Source: Leguminivora glycinivorella (taxonomy: Eukaryota; Arthropoda; Insecta; Lepidoptera; Tortricidae). Taken from it: a DNA stretch of 64,000 nt. Shown here in pieces: positions 42,456 to 54,959 of the stretch. The notes under the pieces were generated by a model. It saw only the letters and a program-made list of their open reading frames with translations, did no database searches and was not told the DNA's origin. Location: assembly GCF_023078275.1 (NCBI RefSeq), contig NC_062998.1:18365916-18429915 (forward strand), in the 5' to 3' direction. A program made the position numbers and the translations under genes. The stretch's first letter is position 1, and each line of letters starts with the position of its first letter.

Positions 42456-43050
42456 TGGCCGCTGTACACATATGGCCAACGGTTCCACCAGCCCTTTGTG
42501 AAGCCCCTTGGCCAAGATAAGAGCCGCTGTTTACACATTGGCGAACCAATCACTTGGCATTGGCTCTTCATGAAAGATGGACGTGGAATGGAAAAGTCTA
42601 GGAAATTCTAGGTCATAGACGTTGTCAGAAAAATTTGATTAAAAAATAATAACCCCGTAGTAAAATTAAATGATTTGAAATATTAACAATTTTTTGAATA
42701 TTCTGATAAGAGTATTTATCTTTTTTAGGACATACATTAAACATTTGCAAGGTTATTTTATTTCCTAAAATCTACACTATTATTGGCATAGATAAACTTA
42801 TTATTTTCGTAAATATTTCACTACTGTCCTCTCTGACGGCTGATGACCAACTGAATGAAGCGCCAACGTGTAAACGCAGTTGGCCATTGGCGCCAAGATC
42901 CTTTGATGTGTGGACAAAATCACAAAAAACCGACACCAATCGGTTGGCCGGCAAGCGCAAGCGCCAACTGCCAACTTACGGCCAAGTAGCCCTCTACACG
43001 CTTGGCCAAGGGGGTTGGTGAAACCGTTGGCCATATGTGTACAGGGGCCA
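42456..43050. mobile_element. 0.6-kb MITE with TGGCC-CTGTACACATATGG ends
   Basis: Left TGGCCGCTGTACACATATGG and CCAACGGTT recur as complements at 43012-43050. Further paired words (GCCAA, CGTGTAAACGC) lie inside. It lies between HAP2 and MsrB. Confidence 0.75.
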
Positions 43051-43514
43051 AAAGAGAATATAATCACTACGTTTTAATTTCATTCAAAATTTGTTTTGAT
43101 CCTAGTTGCATCAGCCTGCTCGTATCGTACCATGAATGGGGCCTTATACTCTAAGTTGGCAACACTGTGTCGAGTCTCTACCAGCTGTCAATAAAAATAC
43201 AAGTTCACCACCAGTGTTGCCAACCTGGCATAAAAGATGCCAGATCTGGCATAATGGCAAGCGATTTAGCATTAAAATTTTCCATCTAGCATCTGGCATA
43301 TTTTTTAGCATATTTTGGTCGCAGCCAAAATTTTGTACGAACTTAGCAGTTAAACTAAAAAAAAATACAAAACCAAAAATAGACCGACGACTTGACGTGA
43401 TTTTTTAAGTGGAGAACTATCTTCACTTACAAAATCACGTCAATATAACAATGCTATGTTTTTGAAGGTTTGTGATTAGCCTGTCCGGTAGCCAGGTGTT
43501 ATTTTTCGATACTT

Positions 43515-43775
43515 AGGCCGGCAACAGACAGTCATTCATAATCTGAAAAAAATATAATTTTACAAAAATCAGATCAACACATTGCCAGACACATTCTTTA
43601 AATTCAGATTATTCGCAATCTGTCGGATCAATCTGAAAAAATCATAATCTTAAAAAATAAGACTGTGTGTAGACAGTTGCAAAATTGTATGGAAATCCGT
43701 GTACTCGATCTGATTTCATAAGATTATGATTTTTTTCAGATTATGTATTTTAAGATTGTCTGTTGCCGGCTTTAC
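43515..43775. repeat. Diverged P1-like palindrome
   Basis: Begins AGGCCGGCAACAGACAGTC and ends GATTGTCTGTTGCCGGC, but the inner arms (AATCTGAAAAAAAT, ACAAAAATCAGATC) differ from the other P1 copies. Confidence 0.7.
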
Positions 43776-43900
43776 CCAAGAGTCTTCTTCTATTTTTTAT
43801 GTTAATGTTGCCTGTTTCTTAATAGCTCACATATATTTTAATCTTTATATACATTATTTGTTCACAAATAATGTGATAGGTATTGCTCAAAACAGTTTTT

Positions 43901-44585
43901 TCAGTACAGATGGTCGTTTTTTTACGCACTAGTTCGAGAAGTGGTTCATTATATGCCAGGTCGAAACTTCGGAGGCTCATCTGTACTGAAAAACGTCGTA
44001 CGATACACGTGCAAAAAGGAAATTCGTAACTCGTGTCGATTTAAAACACTCCCTTCGGTCGTGTTTTAATTTATCGCCACTCGTTTCGAACTTCCTTTTT
44101 TACGCACTTGTATCGTAATGTACTATTTCAGTACAGATGGTCGTTTTTTTACGTATTAGTTCGAGAAGTGGTTCATTATATGCCAGGTCGAAATTTCGGA
44201 GGTTCATCTGTACCTACTGAAAAACGTCGTTCGATACACGTGCGAAAAGGAAATTCGTAACTCGTGTCGATTTAAAACACTCCCTTCGGTCGTGTTTTAA
44301 TCTATCGCCACTCGTTTCGAACTTCCTCTTTTTCGCACTTGTATCGAAATGTACTATTTCAGTACAGATGGAGTTTTCTTTACGAACTAGTGCGAGAAGT
44401 GGTTCATTGTATGCCAGGTCAAAACTTCGGAGGCTCATCTGTACTGAAAAACGTCGTACGACACACGTGCGAAAAGGAAGTTCGTAACTCGTGTCGATTT
44501 AAAACACTCCCTTCGGTCGTGTTTTAATTTATAGCCACTCGTTTCGAACTTCCTTTTTTACGCACTTGTATCGTAATGTACTATT
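43901..44585 (+). repeat. Three units of the CAGTACAGATGG tandem family
   Basis: Units start at about 43901, 44129 and 44359 (spacing 228-230 bp), each with TTTCAGTACAGATGG and a CATCTGTAC...TGAAAAACGTCG word. Same family as in HAP2 intron 1. Confidence 0.85.
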
Positions 44586-45041
44586 ATTTTATTTCCTGAA
44601 AAGTGTATGTGTCCACCACTAGGGGACTTGTAAGTATTATATTATTTTTTGATTCCCCCTACCTGCTACTCCGACTAGATTGCAATTGTCTCAACCCAAG
44701 GTAACCCATGATAGGTTTGCAACGATTTTCACAGCCTCGTCAGTGCAGATGTTATATTAAACGTCAAACTTTTATGAAATTATGACGTTAACTTAACCCT
44801 TGCAGAGGCGGGGCTATTAAATTTTTTGCAAACTTGTCCTGGCCGGACTCTAGGACGTCAATGCGCATGCAACATCTATGGAGTAGCAGGCGTCCGTAGC
44901 ACAGGGTTGATTGCTTCTAAATATGGCTCACCTCATGGCCGTATGATTGTTTGACACAAATGTAGTACTAAAAATTCGATCTCAATGTTCGGGTTGACCA
45001 TCTGCTCTGACAACAGACTCCTAGAAGAGGTAACATACAAT

Positions 45042-45148
45042 CTTACCCCACCATGACCTTGGAATTTTTCACCTAAGTGAGAGCAAGAAAGAGTTATTTA
45101 TTGGTCGTTCTCACTTACGTGAAAAAATTCCAAGGTCGCGGTGAGGTA
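45042..45148. repeat. Small hairpin MITE
   Basis: TTACCCCACCATGACCTTGG and AATTTTTCAC pair with the right end (AAAAAATTCCAAGGTCGCGG, TGAGGTA). Confidence 0.75.
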
Positions 45149-45471
45149 CGGTCCTTTCTTAGCTATTGGACAGTCGCACAAACCACATTATTTTTAATAT
45201 CTTTTTGGGTAACAGTTTAGCATTTTTTTTAGCATCCTGCGAAAAAGTTTAGCATATTTCTGGCATATTCCGGGCAACAGTCTAGCATTTTTTCAAAATC
45301 CGAGTTGGCAACACTGTTCACCACGCGACCAGTGGCGATTACGATTACTTATCATCTTTCTAGTCTATTTCCAGTGCTTGATGACAATATTAAAGGCGTC
45401 GTAATCTTATCGCTGTTTTATAAAAAGTATTTGATTGCGTAACAGTGTTCATGAAATAGGCAATGTGAGTT

Positions 45472-48400
45472 ATGCGCATTCTACTCAGGCCATTTATTGC
45501 GTCCAGACAAGTAGCGCGGCAGCAACTAAATAATAAAGTGATACCAATAAAGCTACGACATCCTTTTACAACAGGTAGGTATGTAGCGCTCACCCAGGGC
45601 CTCTTCCGAGCGATGTATACCTTAACAGCAATACGAAATTTCCTCGTCGCGTTTTTTTGGCACCATGCCAGACCAGCTCTTCTAAAGTTTAGTTCCGTAT
45701 TTACAGCTTTAGTGTGGAGAGCAATGGAGGATAAAGAAGCCTTGAAAAAACGTTTGACTCCACTGCAATATCATGTCACTCAAGAAGCTGGAACTGAGCG
45801 ACCTTATACAGGTAAATAAGTCATTGCTCATTATAAGTTACATGTGTAACACAAAATTTTATTGTATGTTTATTTATACTGATTTATTTTAGGGTGCTAC
45901 AATAAATTTTATGAAGAAGGACTGTATGTATGTATAGTCTGCAGACAGGACTTGTTTAGTTCGAAGACTAAGTTTGACTCTGGTTGTGGCTGGCCAGCAT
46001 TCAATGATTGCCTAGCTAAAGATAAAGTCACTTTGCACCAGGATACAAGCGCAGGTATGTTGTATCATTCCTAATAATATTTTCAAATTAAATTTGCTTG
46101 CAATTTGAATGTACTAATACCGATTGTGTGTATCATAAATTTCATTCTGTCATACCCTAATACTAGCTTTGGACTATGTTCATTCATGCAGAACATTATG
46201 TTCAATGCCACAGCCAATGCCAGGAGAACTCATTGTATTAGGCTTACAATGTCAATCATATCACCTTGAGGTGTAAAGATCCAGTATTACATATTTATTT
46301 GTAATGACTTCAGTGTGGATAACAAAGTCAAAAATAACAAATGATATAATATTTATATTACTATACCAAGGTTTTAAAAAGAGCTATTATTCAATCTTTT
46401 GGAGATAAACCTTTGCCTGCAATGCATACAAAATTGATAGGGTGTTTCATATTCATAGAAGTTCATGATAGGGAGTTGCCTCATAATATTGGTTTCAGTG
46501 GCAGTTAAAGTATATAATGGTGTCTTTATATACTTTAACTGCCTTTACTTTTAACTCCATACCATGAAGTTCTATGAATACGAAACACCCTTTCAATTTA
46601 GTATGCATTGCAGGCAGAGGGCTATCTCTTTTGATAAACTGGAGCTTAGGTTGCGGGTGGCGAAATATTTAATTAATTTCATTTGCAAAATCCATACTAA
46701 TATTATAAATGGGAAAGTGTGTGTGTCTGTTTGTTTGTCCATCTTTCACGGCAAAACGGAGCGACGAATTAACGTGATTTTTTAAGTCGAGATAGTTGAA
46801 GGGATGGAGAGTAACATAGGCTACTTTTTGTCTCTTTCTAACGCGAGTGAAGCCCTGGACAAAAACTAGTAATAAATAATTTAATTTTATCTTGAAGTGA
46901 ATACATATTCTTAGAGCCTGTTCATATATTGATTACTGAGTAGTATAATTATTTACATCCACTACTAAAGATAAGTAGGTAGTTGTATATCTTATGGTAG
47001 ATTCAATATTTTATTATTGATATGTCATATCATAGTTTCCAATTTTTTTTTCAGTTCAGCTCTTTTTATATCTGGCAATGGCTATGGCTATTTTAAGTTT
47101 GCTTTTTAAATCTTGTTACATTTCACACATTAAAATAATATACATATTTATTCTTTACATTGAAACATAATTACTCATAAAATACTGAGTGGTATACTAA
47201 TCATAATCAGTCTGCGTGGAGTGGTGGGACAGGCAGGTCTCCTTTAACATTTAATTCTCACCCTTGAGTTTCTTGCTTCTGCTGTTATATGTATAAAACA
47301 ACATATTAGAATTAAAGTTTACATAAGATTAGGCAGTGGAGGTGGTGTAGAAATAATGATGTTAGCCATGTCAGCATTGGATTCCCTGCTTTGCCATTGC
47401 CACCAATGGGTTGATCGCAATGATCGCTTTTTCTTTGGTGTATGGTACCTATTCCAGTGTATGGTGCAGGGTGATGCATATTTTATCAAAGTTAAAAAGT
47501 GCTATGTCTCACCCCCTCAAATTGTTCTCTGGTACTAAAAAAATTATTGTAATTTTTTTTAAGAATTTTTTGATAAATTTTAGAGGTCGCTACTACACAG
47601 TGAAAATTTTTAGTTTTCATACAAAATGATTTTTTTAATATTTTTTTTTTCGTTTTTTCTGTCTAAAACAATGTTTTAAGGTATTTAAAGCTATTTTTGA
47701 GGATATTTGATATTAATAATAATTTCGTTTGATTTTTAATAATTTTTATTCCTGTACTGTTGGTACAAGTCAATAAAATCCACTAAAATCAGTGTTTAAA
47801 ACACCTAAAACACGAATTTTATGCATAAAAAAATTAAGCTGTAATGTTATATCAAATTTTAGGTACATGAATACAATGATTCGTCATAAGTATCATAAAA
47901 AAACGAAAAAAAAAAAAACATTTTGTATGAAGAATCAAAATTTTCAACGTGTGGTAGCGACCCCTAAAATATAACCAAAAATTCTGAAAAAAAATTACAA
48001 TTATTTTTTAGTACCAGAGAACAATTTGAGGGGGTGAGACATAGAACATTTTAACATTGATAAAATATGAATCACCCTAATGGTGCCATATTTTTTATAT
48101 AATGTAGTAGTGTAACTAGTGACTACTTAAAAGACACATCACAAATATATATTGAATTTAATTTGATTTTTTCCCTAGATAGACATTATAACAGATAATT
48201 TTCTATCAAGTTCCTATTCAAAATATACTGACCTGTCTATCCATGATGGGAAGATATTTTATTTAATATCCAGATAATTAAAAAAAACCGGCCAAGTGCG
48301 AGTCGGACTCGCCCACCGAGGGTTCCGTATCGGTACAAACTTTCAACAGTTAAAATAATGTTATGATTCTTAATAATAATAATAACTTAATACTTAGTAC

Positions 48401-51400
48401 CTAGACTTGGCTTACGAGATAACCGCCATGTGGGATGTTGATTCGACGATTATTGTCCCGATAGTCGTTTCAGCGAACGGTCTCATAGCGAAGAGTCTCG
48501 ACCAACATCTCGAGAGACTCTCGCTAGGTGGTTGGATCAAGGGTCAGATGCAGAAGGCGGTGATCTCGGACACGGCGCGGATAGTCCGACGGTTCCTCTC
48601 TCTGCAGCCCTAACCACCGGCAGCTTGGGCCCTGCCCCGCTTTAGTAGTAGTTTTGTATTTTACTTTTATATTCGTATTATAAATAGCCTAGCCTAAGAT
48701 TTAAAAGAAATAAAGAGAATAACTGAATAATAAGAAGGAAAATAAATACTGAGAATAATAACTTAAAAGACGTGACTAGAAGTATAGGTATAGCGCCATC
48801 TCTCGGTGAATTTACTAACTTAATTTGCGCTACCTGTATGGTATGTTGGTTTTTCAGGGATAATTCTTTATAATGTTAACCGATTTCGATAATTTTTACT
48901 TTATTTGAAAGATAATATTTCACGTAAAATTTCGTATTAATTTGAAGTACGATATATATCTGCAAGGGTGATTACATTAAAAGTTAAAATGTGAAAAGCT
49001 TTTTTTTATAAAAAAAAAGTTTCCGAGATACAGACACGACTTTATTTTTCCTGTAATATTTGGCATAAAACCAATGTTTCGTAAAATTTTCATAATTTTT
49101 CGTTGGTAAACTTCGAAGATAAGGGGGGGGGGAACAGTATTTTTTTTTAGATTATCCTTCATAATTTTTTTTTCCACTACAAAAAACATAGTTTTGATAT
49201 GTACAGTTTGAGCTCTTTCTAACGATACCCCATTTGACCTAGTAACTTGACATTTACAGTTTGCCCCCCTTGCATATTCCCTATTTTCTATAATTAATAT
49301 TATTTAATAAAAAAAAAAAATACTTTCAATTTGTAGAGGTTAACAATGTTCTGAATAACTATTCGAAATTTCAAGTCGATAGCATAAAAAAAAAACCGGT
49401 CAAGTGCGAGTCGGACTCGCTCACCGAGGGTTCCGTACAAACTTTCAATAGTTGAATCATCAAAATGTTATTCATAGAACTCTACAGATTTGACTAAATC
49501 CCTCAAGACTCAATTTCCCACATAACAAGTAATATTTTAATATACAATTTTATTGTTAGACAACGTCCAAATAAAATCAAGACTATTCGACTTCAATAGT
49601 GTACGACTTACGACATGTCGCAATGATGCTCCTGAACCGACCTCATTATATCAGGAAAAACGCGATGTAGGAAATGAGCGTTCAACGTACAGCGACATCT
49701 ATCGGCAAATTGAGTAAACTAATGCGCGCGAGCTAGTATGGAGGATGATTTTTATGGAATAATTGTTTATTGCGTGAACCGATTTTAACCACTTTGCCTC
49801 TATTTGAAAGCAGGTAATTTCATTGTTATTTTGTTAAACATTACAGGTACAATAAACACCCGCAAGGGTGTTGAAATTGAAAATGTAAATCTGAAAGGTT
49901 TTTTATAAATTAAAAAAAAAGTTTTCAAGATACGTGTATGATTTTATTTTTCCTGTAATATTCATTATAATAGCCATGTTTGGTGAAAATTTCATAAATT
50001 TATGTTGGTAAACTTCGGAGATAAGGGGGGGGGGGGGGAACGGTATTTTTTTTTACATTTTCCATCAAAAAACATTTTCTTTCCACGACCAAAAAATTAT
50101 AAAATATAGTTTTGATATGTACAGTTTGAGCTCTTTCTAACGATACCCCACTTGACCTAGTTACTTGAAATTTTCAGTTTGCCCCCCTTTCATTTTGGCC
50201 ATTTTCTATAATTTATATTAATTAATTAAAAAAAAAATCTTTCAACTTGTAGAGGTTCACAATGTTTATAACTATTCCAAATTTCATATCGATAGCATAA
50301 GTAGTTCTCGAGATATTTAACAATGTGACAGACGGACAGACAGACGGACAGAGTCGCACCATAAGGGTTCCTGTTGTACCTTTTTGGTACGGAACCCTAA
50401 AAATGTTATTGTTACTCAGTACATAGTGGCCTTTTTAAAGGAGTCGTTTATGTGAAAATACATTCAAAAATAGTAAAAAAAATTGTCCAAAAATTACAAA
50501 AGTCATATAATATATTTCTTTGTTTTTACATAAAAAATGCGTGGTTAAATTCATCGGGTTATTCAGGCCCGCGGTGTATAGCTGAATATATCTTTTATCC
50601 AAGTTAAATTCCTAGAAACTAGAGCCTAGAAACTATATTAACAAAAAATGGTCATAGGTGCCAAATATACGCAGTTAGGTACCAAATAGTACCAAATAGG
50701 TACTGAATCTTAGTGAGTATGTACTAAACATCAAATATCTGTAGTGGTCCAGGGGTCCTGACTAGGGCATGCAGAACCGGAACGGTACCAAGAATTTCAT
50801 TTCCCGGTTCTAAGTGAGACTGGACCTGGGAGTCCCGGTTCTTAGAGTTCCGTACCAAAAAAATACAAAAGGAATCCTTATGTCGCGACTCTGTCCGTTC
50901 GTCTGTGTTTTGATAGAAAAAGCACATTGGATTGGAAATAATTAACAAATTCTTGTCCTAAACAATTCTTTACTGTGGTTTGTTTACGTTATATAAGGAA
51001 GTAAAATAGTACCATGGTTTCAAGCAATGTTGCAAATTGCACTATTTGCGATAAATATCATGTTTATCTTGTCAGATTCAACTTTACTAATTATTTACAA
51101 ATACTAAAAATGCCATCGCACAAATCCAAATGCAGATACAATTTAAAAAATGAATAAATCGGATATTTTAAAAAGAACCGGGAACACTGGTTCCTAAATT
51201 TTTGTCCCGGTTCTTTCGCCACCATAAAATTACCGGGATTTCCCGGGAAATACCGGGAGCATGCCCTAGTCCTGACGCTTACTATATGTTGGTCAACATA
51301 AGCGTTCATTAAATCTTAAATCAAAGCTTCATTTATTTCATAAGATGGGAGACGTTGGTGATGTAAAAGATATCCCATCAAAACCATAAAATATGTGATA

Positions 51401-54400
51401 TGACAGCCAATTTCAATATTAGAAAGAAAGAAAATAAATTTATTCGGGAATTTTACATGAAGATTCCTTATATACATAAACATCACTGAAAGGGTCTCCC
51501 CTCAGCAAACAAATACACATTCCAGTTTTATTTAGTGCTTTATTTGCTTTTAGCAAGTGTGCGAAATATTAGATTTGTGTCTGTAACAAGGGATCAAAAT
51601 TAATTATATCCTAGCCATGTCTTTGTCTCGACTACTTAGTCTGGCCACGAGTAAGCCCATTTATAGTATAAAAAAATCCTGAATGTAATAATGGATTTTA
51701 CAATTTAAATCTGAGCTTAGTAGCGAGCTAGCGAGGTATTCCAAAATTGAATCATGGGCGGTTAGTGGGATTCAAGTGCTAACGCCCAAAGAGAAAATTT
51801 TGTTGCTACTGATATGGCTATTCACATCACCTATGAGGATTTTCCAAATATGAATTAAGGCTCATTATACTAATATAGTTAGTACGCACTTTATCTACAA
51901 AAATATAGTTTTAGATTATAATCTGTTGTGATTAATGATTATATTGCGCTTTCAGAATTGGTGATGTGAAAAATATAGTGTACAGTGCGATTAAAATCAG
52001 TTAACGATTCGGCTTTTACCCTTCGGCTTCGGCTCTTATCGGGATCGCATAAGTGCGAGCAAGATAGATATAAAACCCGAATCGTTAACTGATGTTAATC
52101 GTACTGTAACACAGATGATAGATAAATTAGATATTAACATTCTGTAGGCACTAACCGCCGCCCATGAAAGTGTTAATATTGTGAACTTGAGTTTTTATTA
52201 ATACTAGTAATGTCCATAGGCGGAGATGACTGCTTTCCATCAGGCGACTTGTCTGCGTTTGCAAAATACCTAACATTTAAAAGATGTCTCGCTCTCGTTT
52301 AAAAATGTGACCGTACCTACATGTATATTTTGTATTTGTTTTGTTAGTTTACTTTTCCCCGCACTGAGTAGTGAAATTGTGTTCTTTACCTTTTTCTATT
52401 GCCTGTCTGTATCCTTAACTATTTTTTAACAAAGTTTAACAAACCACAGTAAGGCTAAATTGAGAAAGAAATTTTGAATTGAAAAATGATGTACCAAAAG
52501 TCACAAAAATTTCACTACTAAATATATGGCGTAGTTTCGAGATGATCGGCTGATTTCGCTAATAAGAAAATGTTTGGTTTATTTGATTAATGATACATTT
52601 TGCCCTCCGCCCTATTGAAGAAAGTTAAAACGAGATGGAACGTTTCGCCATTTGAGGGTAGATAGACCGCTTTTCTGGACCCGTGTTGTGCTGCCACTGC
52701 CTCGCAACCAGCAACTTGTTAGACACCTGTGCTTGTACACCGTGTTTTTTTGTTTTCCGTTAAATTCGACACGCAGTTAGGTTCCTCACCAGGAACCAGC
52801 CTGTATATCGCTTTTTGTTAAATTTGAAAAATTTTTTTGACAAAAAGTAGCTGACATTTTTAGAAAAATACTAAAATAACATAATATTCAAAAAATCCAA
52901 AAAATAATTAAAAACTGAATATCTTTTTTGGGGAAAATAATATAACCTTCCATCATATCCCTAAAAATCAAGGAATCCTGTATTTTTTTACTTTTGTAAC
53001 TTTTACTTCATATTACGATCACTAACTATAAAAAAATACGTTTCATTCGGACGTAACAAAAGTTACTGATTTCTTGAAACGCAAGTTACCAATGTTTTGC
53101 ATGGTTATTTTCATAATTGAAAAATATTAAGATTCCTTTTTGCTACATAAACATACTCTTGACTGACACGATTTAAGTTACAAGAAAATTCGTAAACCAA
53201 TATGGAAATAAAAAAATCGTATTTCAATGATGCTTTAAAAACCCATGTCCAATTTCTGTAACGAAAGTTACCACCTCATTTTAGTGTACTGAGGCCAGAA
53301 AATGGTTATGTTTCAAATAATTTCCACTTTAGTTTAATGAGATTTAACTGTATTAAATGGTGCACTAGCAAAAAAAGATATTTAAGTATGAATCAAGCCA
53401 CAAATAACCTTTGTTTGACAACTTTGCGTTCTAAATGTAACGCAAGTTATCATGGAATTACCCAGTGGTAAGGGATGCCACACACGTGTTCAGTAATTAA
53501 GTTTCTTAGAGAAATTGATTGTATTTGAACTAAAGAATCTTCCCTTAAAGTTAACGGAATTCAATAAAAACACGTTGTATAAGTAGATAGGCCTGGCCTG
53601 GGGATGCAAACGCGAATGACTTTACACGTCGGTTCGATACTCTATCTATTATGAAACAGCGATACAGAGGCAAACAGACGAATCTCGATTTTCGCAATAT
53701 CCTCACCTCCAGCCCTTATTTTAATTATTTTGCAGTAAATGGTTCTTATGTAATATAATTTATTATGTATATTTCAAAAAATACATTTTGGTGACGGGAA
53801 TGTGGAGTTTTGGTGCTAATGTATTTTTTATCTTTTTTCTGTCTGTCTTCCCGTACCCTTTGAACACCTTCCGACACAATCCTGAACCCAACGCAAACGT
53901 AAGTCGTCCCAAATTGGTAATTATAATTTAATTATCTTCTTATGCTTTTTTTGTCGAACGTATAATCTTAAATTCATTATACGTCGCTCTTACTAACCTG
54001 AGCGTTGCTCAAATGTATTTTACTTTTCGTCATCTATCTTCTCAATGTCTATGTTTAATGACTACATCACACGATCATTTTCTATTTAAATTGCGAATTA
54101 CACACACATTAATTTACTACATGACTTATGTTTGTTCTTTCGCTCTTAAACGCATCTCATGAATGTTGGAATATGCATGTAATGGCACTGCATTGTCCCG
54201 GTCCCCCGCCCGCTCCCCGCTTCCCCGCCCCGCCCCGCCCCGCCCCGCCCCGCCCCGCCGCGCCGGCGACCACCCCGTCCCGCCCGCTGCCCGGATGGCC
54301 GCTGGTTGGATGACTCCTGGTGCTCCGCTGCGACAACGCGCCTGAAAATTCACGACATCTACTCTGGAAATCATTTCGGATTATGTGCTCATGGCATCAC

Positions 54401-54653
54401 ACGGTTTCAATGTGTATCTGTGTAAATAAATGGTGATGTGGGTGAACGGATTGTGCTTGTACGAATCGTAGTTGGAGCGAATATATTACTAGTTTTAACA
54501 CGGCCAGGTTTGGTGCGAACTGAGGTGCGATGTTCCAAGTGCTCCGCTCACCTGGGCCACGTGTTCGATGACGGGCCGGCGCCCACCAAGAAACGTTTTT
54601 GTATTAATTCTGCCTCGATGGACTTCATACCAGCCGAAGAAAGAAAGGATTAA
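45472..54653 (+). CDS. MsrB: Methionine-R-sulfoxide reductase B, four coding exons
   Basis: Reduces methionine-R-sulfoxide in proteins, with thioredoxin as the usual reductant. Exons 45472-45574, 45707-45811, 45893-46054 and 54472-54653 sum to 552 nt (183 residues), with phases agreeing. Residues 1-35 are rich in Arg, hydrophobic and hydroxylated residues with no acids (MRILLRPFIASRQVARQQ), which suggests a mitochondrial targeting peptide. Then follow LTPLQYHVTQEAGTERPYTG, zinc-binding CIVC, GCGWPAFND, zinc-binding CSKC, HLGHVFDDGPAPTKK and FCINSASMDF with the catalytic Cys. An internal Met (residue 41, AMEDKEALK) could give a cytosolic form. Intron 3 is 8.4 kb and full of transposons. The exon 4 acceptor is weak (CGTAG or, 5 bp later, TGGAG; both keep the frame). 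No AATAAA was seen near the stop. Confidence 0.9.
46411..46619. mobile_element. MITE in MsrB intron 3
   Basis: CTTTGCCTGCAATGCATAC at the left and GTATGCATTGCAGGCAGAG at the right; inner AGGGTGTTTC / GAAACACCCT also pair. 209 bp. Confidence 0.8.
46691..46869 (+). mobile_element. Complete short Helitron (Lep1 type)
   Basis: A|TCCATACTAATATTATAAAT at the start, a (TGTG/TCTG) run, the phrase CTACTTTTTGTCTCTTTCTA, a short hairpin and CTAG before T. 179 bp, non-coding, in MsrB intron 3. Confidence 0.8.
47460..48087. repeat. 0.6-kb foldback MITE
   Basis: Ends CAGGGTGATGCATATTTTAT and its complement, with long AT-rich arms (GTCTCACCCCCTCAAATTGT and its complement). A poly-T / poly-A core lies near the centre. 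Confidence 0.8.
48284..50402. mobile_element. Two GGTTCCGTA-family copies in a row
   Basis: Starts at 48284 (AAAACCGGCCAAGTGCGAGT) and 49388 (AAAAACCGGTCAAGTGCGAG). Both share GGTTCCGTA, ATGTACAGTTTGAGCTCTTT and a G-run. The second ends GGTACGGAACCCTAAAAA at 50402. The first is split by a Dong fragment. No coding capacity. Confidence 0.6.
48375..48770 (+). mobile_element. Dong/R4 3' fragment
   Basis: The frame 48407-48613 repeats the last 68 codons of the full element (MWDVDSTIIVPIVVSANGL, RRFLSLQP). A TAATAATAATAACTTA word stands before it, and AATAATAACTTA follows the 3' UTR, so it again entered a TAA run. It lies inside a GGTTCCGTA-family copy. Confidence 0.8.
50762..51269. mobile_element. 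MITE with CTAGGGCATGC ends
   Basis: CTAGGGCATGC at the left, GCATGCCCTAG at the right; CCGG-rich words pair inside. The part 50810-50990 is shared with the insert at 41377-41570. Confidence 0.7.
51972..52108. repeat. Hairpin MITE
   Basis: ACAGTGCGATTAAAATCAGT and TAACGATTCGG pair with the right end (CCGAATCGTTAACTGATGTT, AATCGTACTGT). Confidence 0.8.
52110..54194. other. AT-rich part of MsrB intron 3, no gene seen
   Basis: No open frame worth calling and no coding-type composition. GTAAC-(G)(C/A)AAGTTAC palindromes recur near 53053, 53078, 53258 and 53437. The phrase near 52740 (poly-T, TCGACACGCAGTTAGG, CAGGAACC) has a partial match near 60765. Confidence 0.5.
54195..54300 (+). repeat. GC-rich (CCCCG)n tract
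   Basis: Runs of CCCCGCCCCG over about 100 bp just upstream of MsrB exon 4. Pro/Arg/Ala-rich short frames across it are not genes. Confidence 0.8.
54472..54653 (+). CDS. MsrB: MsrB exon 4 with catalytic cysteine
   Basis: Encodes VGANILLVLTRPGLVRTEVR, then CSKCSAHLGHVFDDG, RFCINSASMDF and a TAA stop. It contains the second zinc cysteine pair and the resolving/catalytic RFCINSA motif, so the 8.4-kb upstream intron must be spliced for an active enzyme. It lies 0.2 kb after a very GC-rich tract (54195-54300). Confidence 0.9.
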
Positions 54654-54959
54654 CTTGTCTTTATATTTTTCCTTCTGATACAAAAGTCACCGTTAACGAT
54701 ACTACGATAAAATGTTACCGATACTATAAAATACCATTTGACGTAGTTTAGCGCAAATGATCCATTCTCTAAAACTGGCTTGCCATCACAGAACAGCCCT
54801 TGTTGCTTCAATAGGCTACTAGACTCATATCTAATTGGCACAAGAAATGATTATCTTCTGTAATATTTGACAAGAAACCATGAATTTTTGATTTTGGGTA
54901 TTAAAAGTGTACGATGACTGCATTTTTCATTATAAATGTAAGTATTTTTTTTTATTTAG

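Larger units (their letters stand above)
43212..45316. mobile_element. hAT-like element shell, 2.1 kb
   Basis: Ends CAGTGTTGCCAAC and GTTGGCAACACTG, with an exact 8-bp target duplication TTCACCAC at 43204-43211 and 45317-45324, as for hAT transposons. TTTAGCAT / CTGGCATA words near both ends are inverted too. No transposase frame; it holds a P1-type hairpin, three 228-bp repeat units and a small hairpin. It ends 155 bp before MsrB. Confidence 0.85.
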
